From Modestobacter sp. (GTDB lineage Bacteria; Actinomycetota; Actinomycetes; Mycobacteriales; Geodermatophilaceae): a stretch of DNA of 5,472 nt. A program made the translations under genes and the position numbers. The stretch is from positions 1 to 5,472 of the forward strand of contig JAOPUQ010000142.1 of assembly GCA_025963425.1 (NCBI GenBank), in the 5' to 3' direction. Every line of letters starts with the position of its first letter. The stretch's first letter is position 1. Below the pieces are notes generated by a model. The model was not told the DNA's origin, did not search any database, and saw only the letters and a list, made by a program, of their open reading frames with translations. This document shows, piece after piece, positions 1 to 5,125 of this stretch.

Positions 1-697
1 CGAACTGGGTGGCCACCTCCCAGCTCACGTGCGGCGGGCCGGTCTCCTTGCGGAAGTTGCCCGCGGCCACCCGGGCCAGCGCCGGGTCCCGGGCCACCCG
101 GGCGGCGAGCTCCAGCGCCCGGTCCTCGACCGCCGCGTCGTCCACGGTCTCCCAGGCCAGACCCAGCGCGACGGCGCGTTCGCCGTCGACCTCCGCACCG
201 AACAGCGCCATCGCCGCCGCCGCCTCCCGGCCGACCAGCCGGGACAGGATCACGAAGTGCCCACCGCCCGGGTGCATCCCCCGCTTGAGGAAGCCGCACA
301 GCAGCCGGACGTCGCGGGCGACGATCCGCAGGTCGGTGGCGAGCAGCATGTTCATCCCCGCCCCGACGGCCGAGCCGCGCACCGCGGCGATCGTCGGCGC
401 CTTCACCTGGCCCAGCCGGTAGAAGGAGTCGTAGATCGCGCCCATGCCCGCGTAGGCGTCCGGCGCGGCCGGGTCACGGCCGGCGTCGGCGAGCGTCTGC
501 ACGTCACCGCCGGCGCAGAAGGACTTCCCGACCCCGCGCACCACCAGCGCACCGACGTCGTCGCGGGCGTCGACCTCGTCGAAGGCGGCGATGAGCTCAC
601 CGGCCATCGCCGGGGTGAGCGCGTTGCGCCGCTGCGGTGCGTTGAGCGTGACGACGGCGACGCCCTCGTCGACCTCCAGCAGGACCTCGTCGGACAT
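1..697 (-). CDS. Crotonase-fold (enoyl-CoA hydratase/isomerase family) protein, C-terminus cut off by window edge
   Basis: 232 residues are visible; the stop codon lies beyond position 1. The start ATG (695-697) follows a good ribosome site, AAGGGAGT at 701-708. The crotonase/ECH family acts on acyl-CoA thioesters using two backbone NH groups as an oxyanion hole. Family marks seen: an N-terminal strand with LNAPQRRNAL (18-27), the CoA/oxyanion segment SFCAGGD (59-65), the second oxyanion segment GSAVGAGMN (108-116), HPGGG (142-146), and the helix motif EVDGERAVALGL (169-180). Aligned by eye to rat mitochondrial enoyl-CoA hydratase, the two catalytic glutamates (Glu144, Glu164) correspond to Asn116 and Phe136, so ordinary hydration of enoyl-CoA is doubtful. 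An isomerase, hydrolase or other crotonase reaction is possible; the substrate is unknown. It lies 77 nt downstream of the aldo/keto reductase on the same strand. The family call is sure, the reaction is not. Confidence 0.92.
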   Translation of the reverse strand, partial: MSDEVLLEVDEGVAVVTLNAPQRRNALTPAMAGELIAAFDEVDARDDVGALVVRGVGKSFCAGGDVQTLADAGRDPAAPDAYAGMGAIYDSFYRLGQVKAPTIAAVRGSAVGAGMNMLLATDLRIVARDVRLLCGFLKRGMHPGGGHFVILSRLVGREAAAAMALFGAEVDGERAVALGLAWETVDDAAVEDRALELAARVARDPALARVAAGNFRKETGPPHVSWEVATQF

Positions 698-700
698 GCG

Positions 701-708
701 ACTCCCTT
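701..708 (-). promoter_or_regulatory. Ribosome binding site of the crotonase gene
   Basis: On the minus strand AAGGGAGT precedes the ATG at 697 with a 3-nt gap after its last base (6-7 nt from the AGGG core). It fixes the start of the crotonase gene. Confidence 0.6.
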
Positions 709-717
709 GTCTCGATG

Positions 718-735
718 GCCGGCGGCGGCGCCGGC
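718..735 (-). other. GC-rich hairpin between aldo/keto reductase and crotonase genes
   Basis: A perfect 7-bp inverted repeat (GCCGGCG / CGCCGGC) encloses a 4-nt loop, about 10 nt upstream of the crotonase ribosome site. There is no U-run after it on the minus strand. It could be an intercistronic terminator or an mRNA stabiliser, or simply result from high GC content. A weaker 5-bp inverted repeat (GACCA at 752-756, TGGTC at 765-769) lies just after the reductase stop codon. Confidence 0.3.
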
Positions 736-774
736 GCTGTCCCTGCGATCAGACCACGGGCGCCTGGTCCGGCA

Positions 775-1806
775 TCAGGAGGTGCGGAAGCCGGCCCAGA
801 TGTCGATGCCGGCATCGACGGCGTCCGCGTCGATGGTGGCCAGCTCCTCGTCGGTGAAGTCCAGGCGGTCCAGCGCACCGAGGCTGTCGTCGAGCTGGGT
901 CACGCTGCTGGCGCCGATCAGCACACTGGTCACCCGCGGGTCGCGCAGCGCCCAGGCCAGCGCCATCTGCGCCAGGCTCTGGCCGCGCGACCGGGCGACG
1001 TCGTTGAGCGCGCGGACGTGGCGCAGCGCCTCGTCGGTGAGCAGGTCGGTGGGCAGCGACGTGCCCTGGCTGGCCCGGGAGCCCGCGGGCACGCCGTCCA
1101 GGTACTTGTCGGTCAGCATGCCCTGGGCCAGCGGGGAGAAGGCGATGCAGCCGGTGCCGGTCGCGGCAAGGGTGTCGAGCAGCCCGTCGGTCTCGACCCA
1201 GCGGTTGAGCATCGAGTAGGAGGGCTGGTGGATGAACAGCGGCGTCCCGAGGCGGGCGAGGATCTCCGCGGCGCGCGCGGTGTCGGCCGCCGAGTAGGAG
1301 GAGACCCCGACGTAGAGCGCCTTGCCGGCCTGGACGGCGCTGTGCAGCGCGCCCATGGTCTCCTCCAGCGGCGTCGTGGGGTCGAAGCGGTGGGAGTAGA
1401 AGACGTCGACGTAGTCCAGGCCCATCCGCCGCAGCGACTGGTCGAGGCTGGCGGTGAGGTACTTGCGGGAGCCGCCGCCCTGGCCGTAGGGGCCGGGCCA
1501 CATGTCGTAGCCGGCCTTGGTGGAGATGACCAGCTCGTCCCGGTAGGGGGCGAAGGAGTCGCGCAGGTGACGCCCGAAGTTCGTCTCGGCCGACCCGTAC
1601 GGCGGCCCGTAGTTGTTGGCCAGGTCGAAGTGGGTGACGCCGCGGTCGAAGGCGCGGTGCAGGATGTCGCGCTGCCGGTCGAAGGGGACGTCGTCCCCGA
1701 AGTTGTGCCAGAGGCCCAGGCTGATCGCCGGCAGGTCGAGGCCGCTGCGGCCGGTGCGCCGGTAGGTCATCGAGTCGTATCGGGTCTCGGACGCGCGGTA
1801 GGACAT
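775..1806 (-). CDS. gpr: Aldo/keto reductase, L-glyceraldehyde 3-phosphate reductase (YghZ/Gpr) type
   Basis: 343 residues, against about 346 for E. coli YghZ, which it resembles along its whole length. It is a soluble NADPH-dependent (beta/alpha)8-barrel reductase. E. coli YghZ reduces L-glyceraldehyde 3-phosphate and also methylglyoxal, so a role in detoxifying reactive aldehydes is likely. Visible marks: SLGLWHNFG (29-37), DLANNYGPP (61-69) with catalytic Asp61 and Tyr66, STKAGYDMWPGPYG (95-108) with Lys97, YSHR (137-140) with His139, IHQPSYSMLNRW (192-203), FSPLAQGMLTDKYL (223-236), and the cofactor-binding end VTSVLIGAS (292-300). The catalytic tetrad Asp-Tyr-Lys-His is intact. No strong ribosome site precedes the ATG at 1806. 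It is chosen because YghZ has an N-terminal leader of the same length before the (M)xYRxxGxSGL segment; Met13 is the alternative start. It lies 42 nt after the hemerythrin gene. Confidence 0.95.
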   Translation of the reverse strand: MSYRASETRYDSMTYRRTGRSGLDLPAISLGLWHNFGDDVPFDRQRDILHRAFDRGVTHFDLANNYGPPYGSAETNFGRHLRDSFAPYRDELVISTKAGYDMWPGPYGQGGGSRKYLTASLDQSLRRMGLDYVDVFYSHRFDPTTPLEETMGALHSAVQAGKALYVGVSSYSAADTARAAEILARLGTPLFIHQPSYSMLNRWVETDGLLDTLAATGTGCIAFSPLAQGMLTDKYLDGVPAGSRASQGTSLPTDLLTDEALRHVRALNDVARSRGQSLAQMALAWALRDPRVTSVLIGASSVTQLDDSLGALDRLDFTDEELATIDADAVDAGIDIWAGFRTS

Positions 1807-1825
1807 CCGCTGATCGTGCCGCTTT

Positions 1826-1844
1826 CGCGCGACCCGTGCGCGCG
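1826..1844 (-). other. Hairpin in the hemerythrin-reductase intergenic gap
   Basis: CGCGCG at 1826-1831 and CGCGCG at 1839-1844 can pair around a 7-nt loop, inside the 42-nt gap just after the hemerythrin stop codon. No U-run follows it on the minus strand. It could be a weak terminator or attenuator between the two genes; with this base composition chance is a real alternative. Confidence 0.25.
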
Positions 1845-1848
1845 GGGG

Positions 1849-2556
1849 TCAACGGCTGGTCGGCGGCCGGTCGCCCTTCCGGGCCAGCGGGACGCGCTCG
1901 ACCAGCCCGGCGACGGTGGCCAGCCCGCGGCTGACCGCCCGGCCGACCGGGACGACGCGCTCCGGCGCGCGGTGGACGCCGGCGTCGACCATGTCCCGGG
2001 TGCGGTCCAGCAGGCTGAGCGGCAGGGCGGACAGCGCGTTGCCCGGGGGACGGCGGGACACGGTGGGGTGCGGCCGGGTCGGGGAGATGCGGCGGACCAG
2101 CTCCCACCGGCGGCCCAGCCGGCGCAGTTCGTCCGCGTCGACGGCCTCCTGCAGCCGGGGGAAGAGCACATCCTCCTCGTCCCGGACGTCCTCCCGCAGC
2201 ACCGCGACCAGCCGGGTCAGCAGCTGGGCGCGCCGCGGATCGTCGTGCCCGACCGTCTCCAGCGCGCCGACCAGCTCGTTGACCTCCTGGTGCTCCTCCT
2301 CGACCTGGAGGGTGAGCGCCTCCCCGTCGGGCAGGACCCGGCGCAGCACCGGCCAGAGCACCGTCTCCTCGGCGAAGGCGTGACTGAACACCAGCCGGTC
2401 GATCCGCCGCAGCACCTTCTCCTGCTCGCGGCCGACGGTGCCGTCGAGCTCGTGCAGCAGGCGGTCGAGCTCGACGTGGTCGGCGCGCTGGCGCGCCAGC
2501 ACGCTGCCCGCACCGCCGAGCTCCGCGACGGTCTGGTCAGCGATCGAGCGGGTCAT
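1849..2556 (-). CDS. Hemerythrin (HHE) domain-containing protein
   Basis: 235 residues from the ATG at 2556, chosen because GAGGAG lies 6 nt upstream. An in-frame ATG at 2583 would add nine residues, but its AGGAGG touches the start codon. Residues 20-140 form a four-helix hemerythrin-like domain, a family that binds a di-iron (sometimes mono-iron) centre and handles oxygen, nitric oxide or redox signals. Candidate ligands are His27 (RADHVELD), His59 and Glu63 (SHAFAEE), His89 (EEEHQEV) and Glu127/Glu128 (RDEEDVLFPRL). The histidine usually found at the start of the last motif (H-x3-EE) is Asp123 here. Residues 150-235 are a basic, proline-rich tail with SPTRPHPTVSRRPPGN (158-173), then amphipathic segments of unknown role. 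No signal peptide or clear membrane helix is seen. Function beyond iron/oxygen chemistry cannot be assigned. Confidence 0.88.
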   Translation of the reverse strand: MTRSIADQTVAELGGAGSVLARQRADHVELDRLLHELDGTVGREQEKVLRRIDRLVFSHAFAEETVLWPVLRRVLPDGEALTLQVEEEHQEVNELVGALETVGHDDPRRAQLLTRLVAVLREDVRDEEDVLFPRLQEAVDADELRRLGRRWELVRRISPTRPHPTVSRRPPGNALSALPLSLLDRTRDMVDAGVHRAPERVVPVGRAVSRGLATVAGLVERVPLARKGDRPPTSR

Positions 2557-2562
2557 CAGGTG

Positions 2563-2568
2563 CTCCTC
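2563..2568 (-). promoter_or_regulatory. Ribosome binding site deciding the hemerythrin start
   Basis: GAGGAG on the minus strand stands 6 nt before the ATG at 2556. The competing AGGAGG at 2584-2589 abuts the upstream ATG at 2583 with no spacer. The downstream start is therefore preferred. Confidence 0.55.
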
Positions 2569-2626
2569 GGGGTGGCGGGACATCCTCCTGCCCCGAACGG
2601 GTCCGTCTCATGCCCGCGGGTCGGGT

Positions 2627-2646
2627 GAGCGCCGGCCGGGCGACTC
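2627..2646 (-). terminator. Possible terminator hairpin after the arsI/cadI remnant
   Basis: On the minus strand GAG-T-CGCC pairs with GGCG-CTC (7 bp with one bulged T) around a 5-nt loop. It starts one base after the TGA that ends the remnant. There is no U-tract, as is common in GC-rich actinobacteria. Position supports a terminator; composition makes chance possible. Confidence 0.35.
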
Positions 2647-2647
2647 C

Positions 2648-2978
2648 TCAGCAGCAGGCCGCGGCAGGCTCCGTCGGATGGTCGGTGGTGGTGCAGCAGC
2701 TGCCGTCGCCGCTCACCTGCGACAGCTCGGTCGCCGTCGCACCCTCCAGGTCGGCGCGGGCGTCGCCCGTCACGGTGTGGACCTCCCACGGCTCGGCGCC
2801 CGGGCCGGTCACCCACACCTCGTCCTGGACGGCGTAGCAGCACGTGGTGTCGTCCTCGGAACCCGGGTGGGCTCCCCCGCGGACTCCTCCAGCAGCATCA
2901 GCTTCAGCGGGGGCTCAGCGATGGCGAAGTGGGCGTATCCGGGGCGGCGCCTGGCCGGGGTGGTGTGCACCCCGACAT
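2648..2978 (-). pseudogene. arsI: Decayed ArsI/CadI-family (VOC-fold C-As lyase / cadmium-induced) gene
   Basis: Two pieces in different minus-strand frames match the ArsI/CadI family. The first (about 2955-2884) reads RRRPGYAHFAIAEPPLKLML followed by LEE, the usual region around residues 30-53. The second (2851-2648) reads DTTCCYAVQDEVWV, PWEVHTV and a cysteine-rich tail ending in CC and TGA. Only 35 nt separate the pieces where the family has about 38 residues, so about 80 nt are missing and the frame shifts. The lost part includes the NHLGVEV segment that carries a metal-binding histidine. From the likely original ATG (2976-2978) to the RRPGY segment there are 26 nt instead of about 87, so the first strand and its metal ligand are also gone. 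The vicinal cysteines that bind trivalent arsenicals and the WEV glutamate survive. ArsI cleaves carbon-arsenic bonds of trivalent organoarsenicals; this copy cannot fold as a complete domain. Its divergent position beside arsR is typical. CadI versus ArsI cannot be told apart here. Confidence 0.8.
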
Positions 2979-2997
2979 CGATAATTGTCAATACGAC
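2977..2997. promoter_or_regulatory. Candidate ArsR operator between arsR and the arsI remnant
   Basis: This is an AT-rich island in very GC-rich DNA. ATTGTCAAT (2984-2992) is a perfect 4-1-4 dyad, flanked by imperfect matching arms CGATA and TACG, next to ATCGAT (2977-2982). It overlaps the -35 box of arsR, so a bound repressor would block polymerase. ArsR/SmtB repressors usually bind such AT-rich dyads. The call rests on position and symmetry. Confidence 0.55.
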
Positions 2998-3012
2998 GGA
3001 CGTCGCTATCAT
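2985..3012 (+). promoter_or_regulatory. Promoter of the arsR-acr3-arsC operon
   Basis: TTGTCA (2985-2990, five of six to the sigma-70 -35 consensus) and TATCAT (3007-3012, five of six to the -10 consensus) are 16 nt apart. Transcription would begin near 3018-3020, giving a short leader with the ribosome site GAGGAGG at 3034-3040 and the GTG start at 3045. This is the best housekeeping-type promoter I can see in the window. Confidence 0.7.
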
Positions 3013-3044
3013 CGCCGTCGAAGCACCACTGCCGAGGAGGACCC

Positions 3045-3395
3045 GTGAGCGACACCGACTTCGCCTGCTGCACCCCACTGACCGGGACGTCGATGAGCAC
3101 CGATCAGGCCGAGCAGGTCGCACCGCTGCTCAAGGCGCTCGCCGATCCGGTGCGACTGCGCCTGGTGAGCCTGATCGCCTCGTCCGAGGGCGGCGAGGCC
3201 TGCGTCTGCGACCTCAACGAAGCCTTCGACCAGACCCAGGCCACGATCAGCCACCACCTGAAGGTGCTGCACGCGGCGGGGCTGCTGGACCGGGAGAAGC
3301 GCGGCGTGTGGGTCTACTACGCCGTCCGGCCCGAGGCGCTGTCCGCGGTCGCCACCCTCTTCAGCACGCCGGCGCCGGCCGGGGCCTCCGCATGA
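3045..3395 (+). CDS. arsR: ArsR/SmtB-family arsenic-responsive repressor
   Basis: 116 residues starting at GTG, preceded by GAGGAGG (3034-3040) with a 4-nt gap. No other in-frame ATG occurs before Met17, which would cut off the N-terminal cysteines. A winged helix-turn-helix spans about 26-95: the start helix APLLKALADPVRLRLVSLI (26-44), the recognition helix QATISHHLKVLHAAGLL (65-81), and the wing REKRGVWVYYAV (83-94). Two cysteine sets are visible: Cys8-Cys9 at the N-terminus and Cys53/Cys55 in the ACVCDL box at the start of the DNA-binding motif. The second resembles the CVCDL As(III) site of plasmid ArsR; the first resembles the vicinal pair of Corynebacterium ArsR. As a dimer it should repress its own operon and release DNA on binding As(III) or Sb(III). 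Its TGA overlaps the acr3 ATG by 4 nt, so translation is probably coupled. Confidence 0.95.
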   Translation: MSDTDFACCTPLTGTSMSTDQAEQVAPLLKALADPVRLRLVSLIASSEGGEACVCDLNEAFDQTQATISHHLKVLHAAGLLDREKRGVWVYYAVRPEALSAVATLFSTPAPAGASA

Positions 3396-4516
3396 GCGAC
3401 GCCGTCCGGGAGACCGCCCGGCCGGGCACCACCGTCGAGGCACCGGTCCTGCGGCGCCTGTCCACCCTGGACCGGTTCCTGCCGGTGTGGATCGTCGTCG
3501 CGATGGGGCTCGGGCTGGTGCTGGGCCGGCTGGTCCCCGGCCTGGACGACGCACTGGACGCCGTCCGGGTGGGGAACGTCAGCCTGCCGATCGCGATCGG
3601 GCTGCTACTGATGATGTACCCGGTGCTGGCCAAGGTCCGGTACTCCGAGCTCGACCGGGTGACCGGCGACCGGCGGCTGCTGGCCGCCTCGCTGGCGCTG
3701 AACTGGCTGGTCGGCCCCGCGCTGATGTTCGCCCTGGCCTGGCTGCTGCTCCCCGACCTGCCCGAGTACCGCACCAGCCTGGTCATCGTGGGCCTGGCCC
3801 GCTGCATCGCCATGGTGCTGATCTGGAACGACCTGTCCTGTGGTGACCGGGAGGCCGCCGCCGTCCTGGTGGCCATCAACTCGGTGTTCCAGATCTTCGC
3901 CTTCGCGGGGCTGGGCTGGTTCTACCTGCAGGTACTGCCCGGCTGGCTGGGCCTGTCGACGACGTCGGCGCAGTTCAGCGTGTGGTCCATCGTGGTCAGC
4001 GTCCTGGTCTTCCTGGGCATCCCGCTGCTGGCGGGCTTCCTCACCCGGACCATCGGGGAGCGGACCAGGGGCCGGGCCTGGTACGAGGGCCGATTCCTGC
4101 CGAGGATCGGCCCGGTCGCGCTGTACGGCCTGCTCTTCACGATCGTCATGCTCTTCGCGCTGCAGGGCGACGCCATCACCTCCCAGCCCTGGGACGTCGC
4201 CCGCATCGCGCTGCCGTTGCTCGCCTACTTCGCGCTGATGTTCGGCGGCTCGTTCGTGCTCGGGATGCGCCTGGGCCTGGGGTACGCGAAGACCGCCACG
4301 CTGGCCTTCACCGCGGCCGGCAACAACTTCGAGCTGGCCATCGCCGTGGCCATCGGCACGTTCGGCGTCACCTCGGGCCAGGCACTGGCCGGTGTGGTCG
4401 GTCCGCTGATCGAGGTGCCGGTGCTCGTGGCGCTGGTCTACGTCGCGCTGTGGGCGGCCCGGCGCTGGTTCCCCGGCGACCCCACCGTCCCCGACGCCGT
4501 CCGGAGTGCCCGATGA
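3392..4516 (+). CDS. acr3: ACR3-family arsenite efflux permease
   Basis: 374 residues, a normal length for bacterial Acr3 (also named arsB in many annotations, though unrelated to true ArsB). It is an inner-membrane exporter of arsenite, and often antimonite, driven by the proton gradient. About ten hydrophobic helices are visible: roughly 29-50, 62-82, 96-120, 128-147, 154-184, 196-218, 236-258, 270-293, 298-323 and 333-356. The two residues essential in Corynebacterium Acr3 are present: the cysteine in GLARCIAMVLIWN (Cys138, helix 4) and the glutamate in AAGNNFELAIA (Glu314, helix 9). The N-terminus up to Leu30 is hydrophilic and cytoplasmic. The ATG at 3392 overlaps the arsR stop (ATGA), and its own TGA overlaps the arsC start in the same way, so the three proteins are made from one tightly coupled message. 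No defect is seen. Confidence 0.97.
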   Translation: MSDAVRETARPGTTVEAPVLRRLSTLDRFLPVWIVVAMGLGLVLGRLVPGLDDALDAVRVGNVSLPIAIGLLLMMYPVLAKVRYSELDRVTGDRRLLAASLALNWLVGPALMFALAWLLLPDLPEYRTSLVIVGLARCIAMVLIWNDLSCGDREAAAVLVAINSVFQIFAFAGLGWFYLQVLPGWLGLSTTSAQFSVWSIVVSVLVFLGIPLLAGFLTRTIGERTRGRAWYEGRFLPRIGPVALYGLLFTIVMLFALQGDAITSQPWDVARIALPLLAYFALMFGGSFVLGMRLGLGYAKTATLAFTAAGNNFELAIAVAIGTFGVTSGQALAGVVGPLIEVPVLVALVYVALWAARRWFPGDPTVPDAVRSAR

Positions 4517-4929
4517 CCACACCCAGCGTCCTGTTCGTCTGCGTGCACAACGCCGGCCGTTCCCAGATGGCCGCCGGCTGGCTGCGCTTCCTCGCCGGGG
4601 ACTCGGTCGAGGTGCGCTCGGCCGGCTCGATCCCGGCCGACCAGGTCAACCCCGCCGCGGTCGCCGCGATGGCCGAGGTCGGCATCGACATCACCGACCA
4701 GACGCCGAGGATCCTCACCGTGGGCGCCGTCGAGGCCTCCGACGTCGTCATCACCATGGGCTGCGGCGACGCCTGCCCGATCTTCCCGGGCAAGCGCTAC
4801 CTGGACTGGGACCTCGAGGACCCGGCCGGCAAGGGCCTGGAGGCGGTGCGCCCGATCCGGGACGAGATCGAGTCCCGCATCCGTGGGCTCCTCGCCGACC
4901 TGCAGACCCCGCGGTCCACGGACGCCTGA
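4513..4929 (+). CDS. arsC: Arsenate reductase, low-molecular-weight phosphatase type (actinobacterial ArsC)
   Basis: 138 residues, typical of this family. It reduces As(V) to As(III) in the cytoplasm, supplying the substrate for Acr3. The N-terminal P-loop CVHNAGRS (10-17) has the CX5R signature with nucleophile Cys10 and Arg16. SAGSIPADQVNP (37-48) and the LEDP segment (101-104) with acid Asp103 complete the low-molecular-weight tyrosine phosphatase fold. Two further cysteines lie in TMGCGDACPIFPGKRY (81-96) at 84 and 88. They are three residues apart, not the six of the thioredoxin-linked Staphylococcus enzyme (Cys82, Cys89). In actinobacteria, related enzymes use either mycothiol/mycoredoxin or thioredoxin; the sequence alone does not decide, though the host type makes mycothiol plausible. 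The start ATG lies inside the acr3 stop (ATGA). It is the last gene of the operon. Confidence 0.95.
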   Translation: MTTPSVLFVCVHNAGRSQMAAGWLRFLAGDSVEVRSAGSIPADQVNPAAVAAMAEVGIDITDQTPRILTVGAVEASDVVITMGCGDACPIFPGKRYLDWDLEDPAGKGLEAVRPIRDEIESRIRGLLADLQTPRSTDA

Positions 4930-4934
4930 CGAGC

Positions 4935-4966
4935 CGCCGGCCCCCCGGCGAGCCCGGCCCTCGCCG
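4935..4966 (+). terminator. Possible terminator after arsC (two alternative hairpins)
   Basis: Within 40 nt of the arsC stop there are two overlapping stems: CGCCGG (4935-4940) with CCGGCG (4945-4950), 6 bp with a 4-nt loop; and CGGCGAG (4946-4952) with CTCGCCG (4960-4966), 7 bp with a 7-nt loop. They share bases and exclude each other. No U-run follows. The place is right for the end of the ars operon, but the composition favours such stems by chance. Confidence 0.35.
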
Positions 4967-5114
4967 TAGCCGTCGGACATCATCACCGGGTTCCACGGGA
5001 GCAGCGCGCCGGAAGGCCTGGCCAGGGCGCCCGCTGACGGCGATGATCGCTGGCCTGTCTGCCGTCGTCGGGACACCTCGACGGCGGCCACCGGGCTGCG
5101 ACACGTCCGAAGGC

Positions 5115-5120
5115 GAGGTG
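5115..5120 (+). promoter_or_regulatory. Ribosome binding site of the glycosyltransferase gene
   Basis: GAGGTG lies 5 nt before the GTG at 5126 and supports that start. The rest of the spacer 4967-5114 shows no coding signal, tRNA or clear promoter. It holds a short palindrome, GCGATGATCGC, at 5040-5050. Confidence 0.45.
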
Positions 5121-5125
5121 CCGGT

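Noticed and set aside
2557..2583. Upstream ATG at 2583 as the hemerythrin start, with AGGAGG next to it.
   Set aside because: There is no spacer between AGGAGG and the ATG, whereas the ATG at 2556 has GAGGAG at an ideal 6 nt. The added nine residues match nothing in the domain.
715..2628. A very long plus-strand open frame across the reductase and hemerythrin genes.
   Set aside because: It is antisense to two well-recognised minus-strand genes. Its Val/Gly/Arg-rich low-complexity protein is typical of shadow frames in high-GC DNA.
3005..3019. A 15-nt segment of the ars promoter recurs inverted at 5036-5050 with one mismatch (GACGGCGATGAT core), suggesting a second operator.
   Set aside because: A 12-nt exact match is expected by chance in a GC-rich window of this size, and the match lies outside the proposed ArsR dyad.
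2985..3044. Longer ArsR version starting at TTG 2985.
   Set aside because: This start would lie in the -35 box and lacks a ribosome site. The GTG at 3045 has a strong one and keeps the N-terminal cysteines.
3605..4522. A long minus-strand open frame antisense to acr3, rich in Gln, Asp, His and Gly.
   Set aside because: The plus strand clearly encodes the Acr3 permease; the antisense product is compositionally a shadow with no recognisable domain.
4930..5125. A small gene or RNA in the spacer between arsC and the glycosyltransferase.
   Set aside because: No frame with a start, ribosome site and actinobacterial codon pattern was found, and no tRNA-like or other recognisable RNA structure beyond short GC stems.
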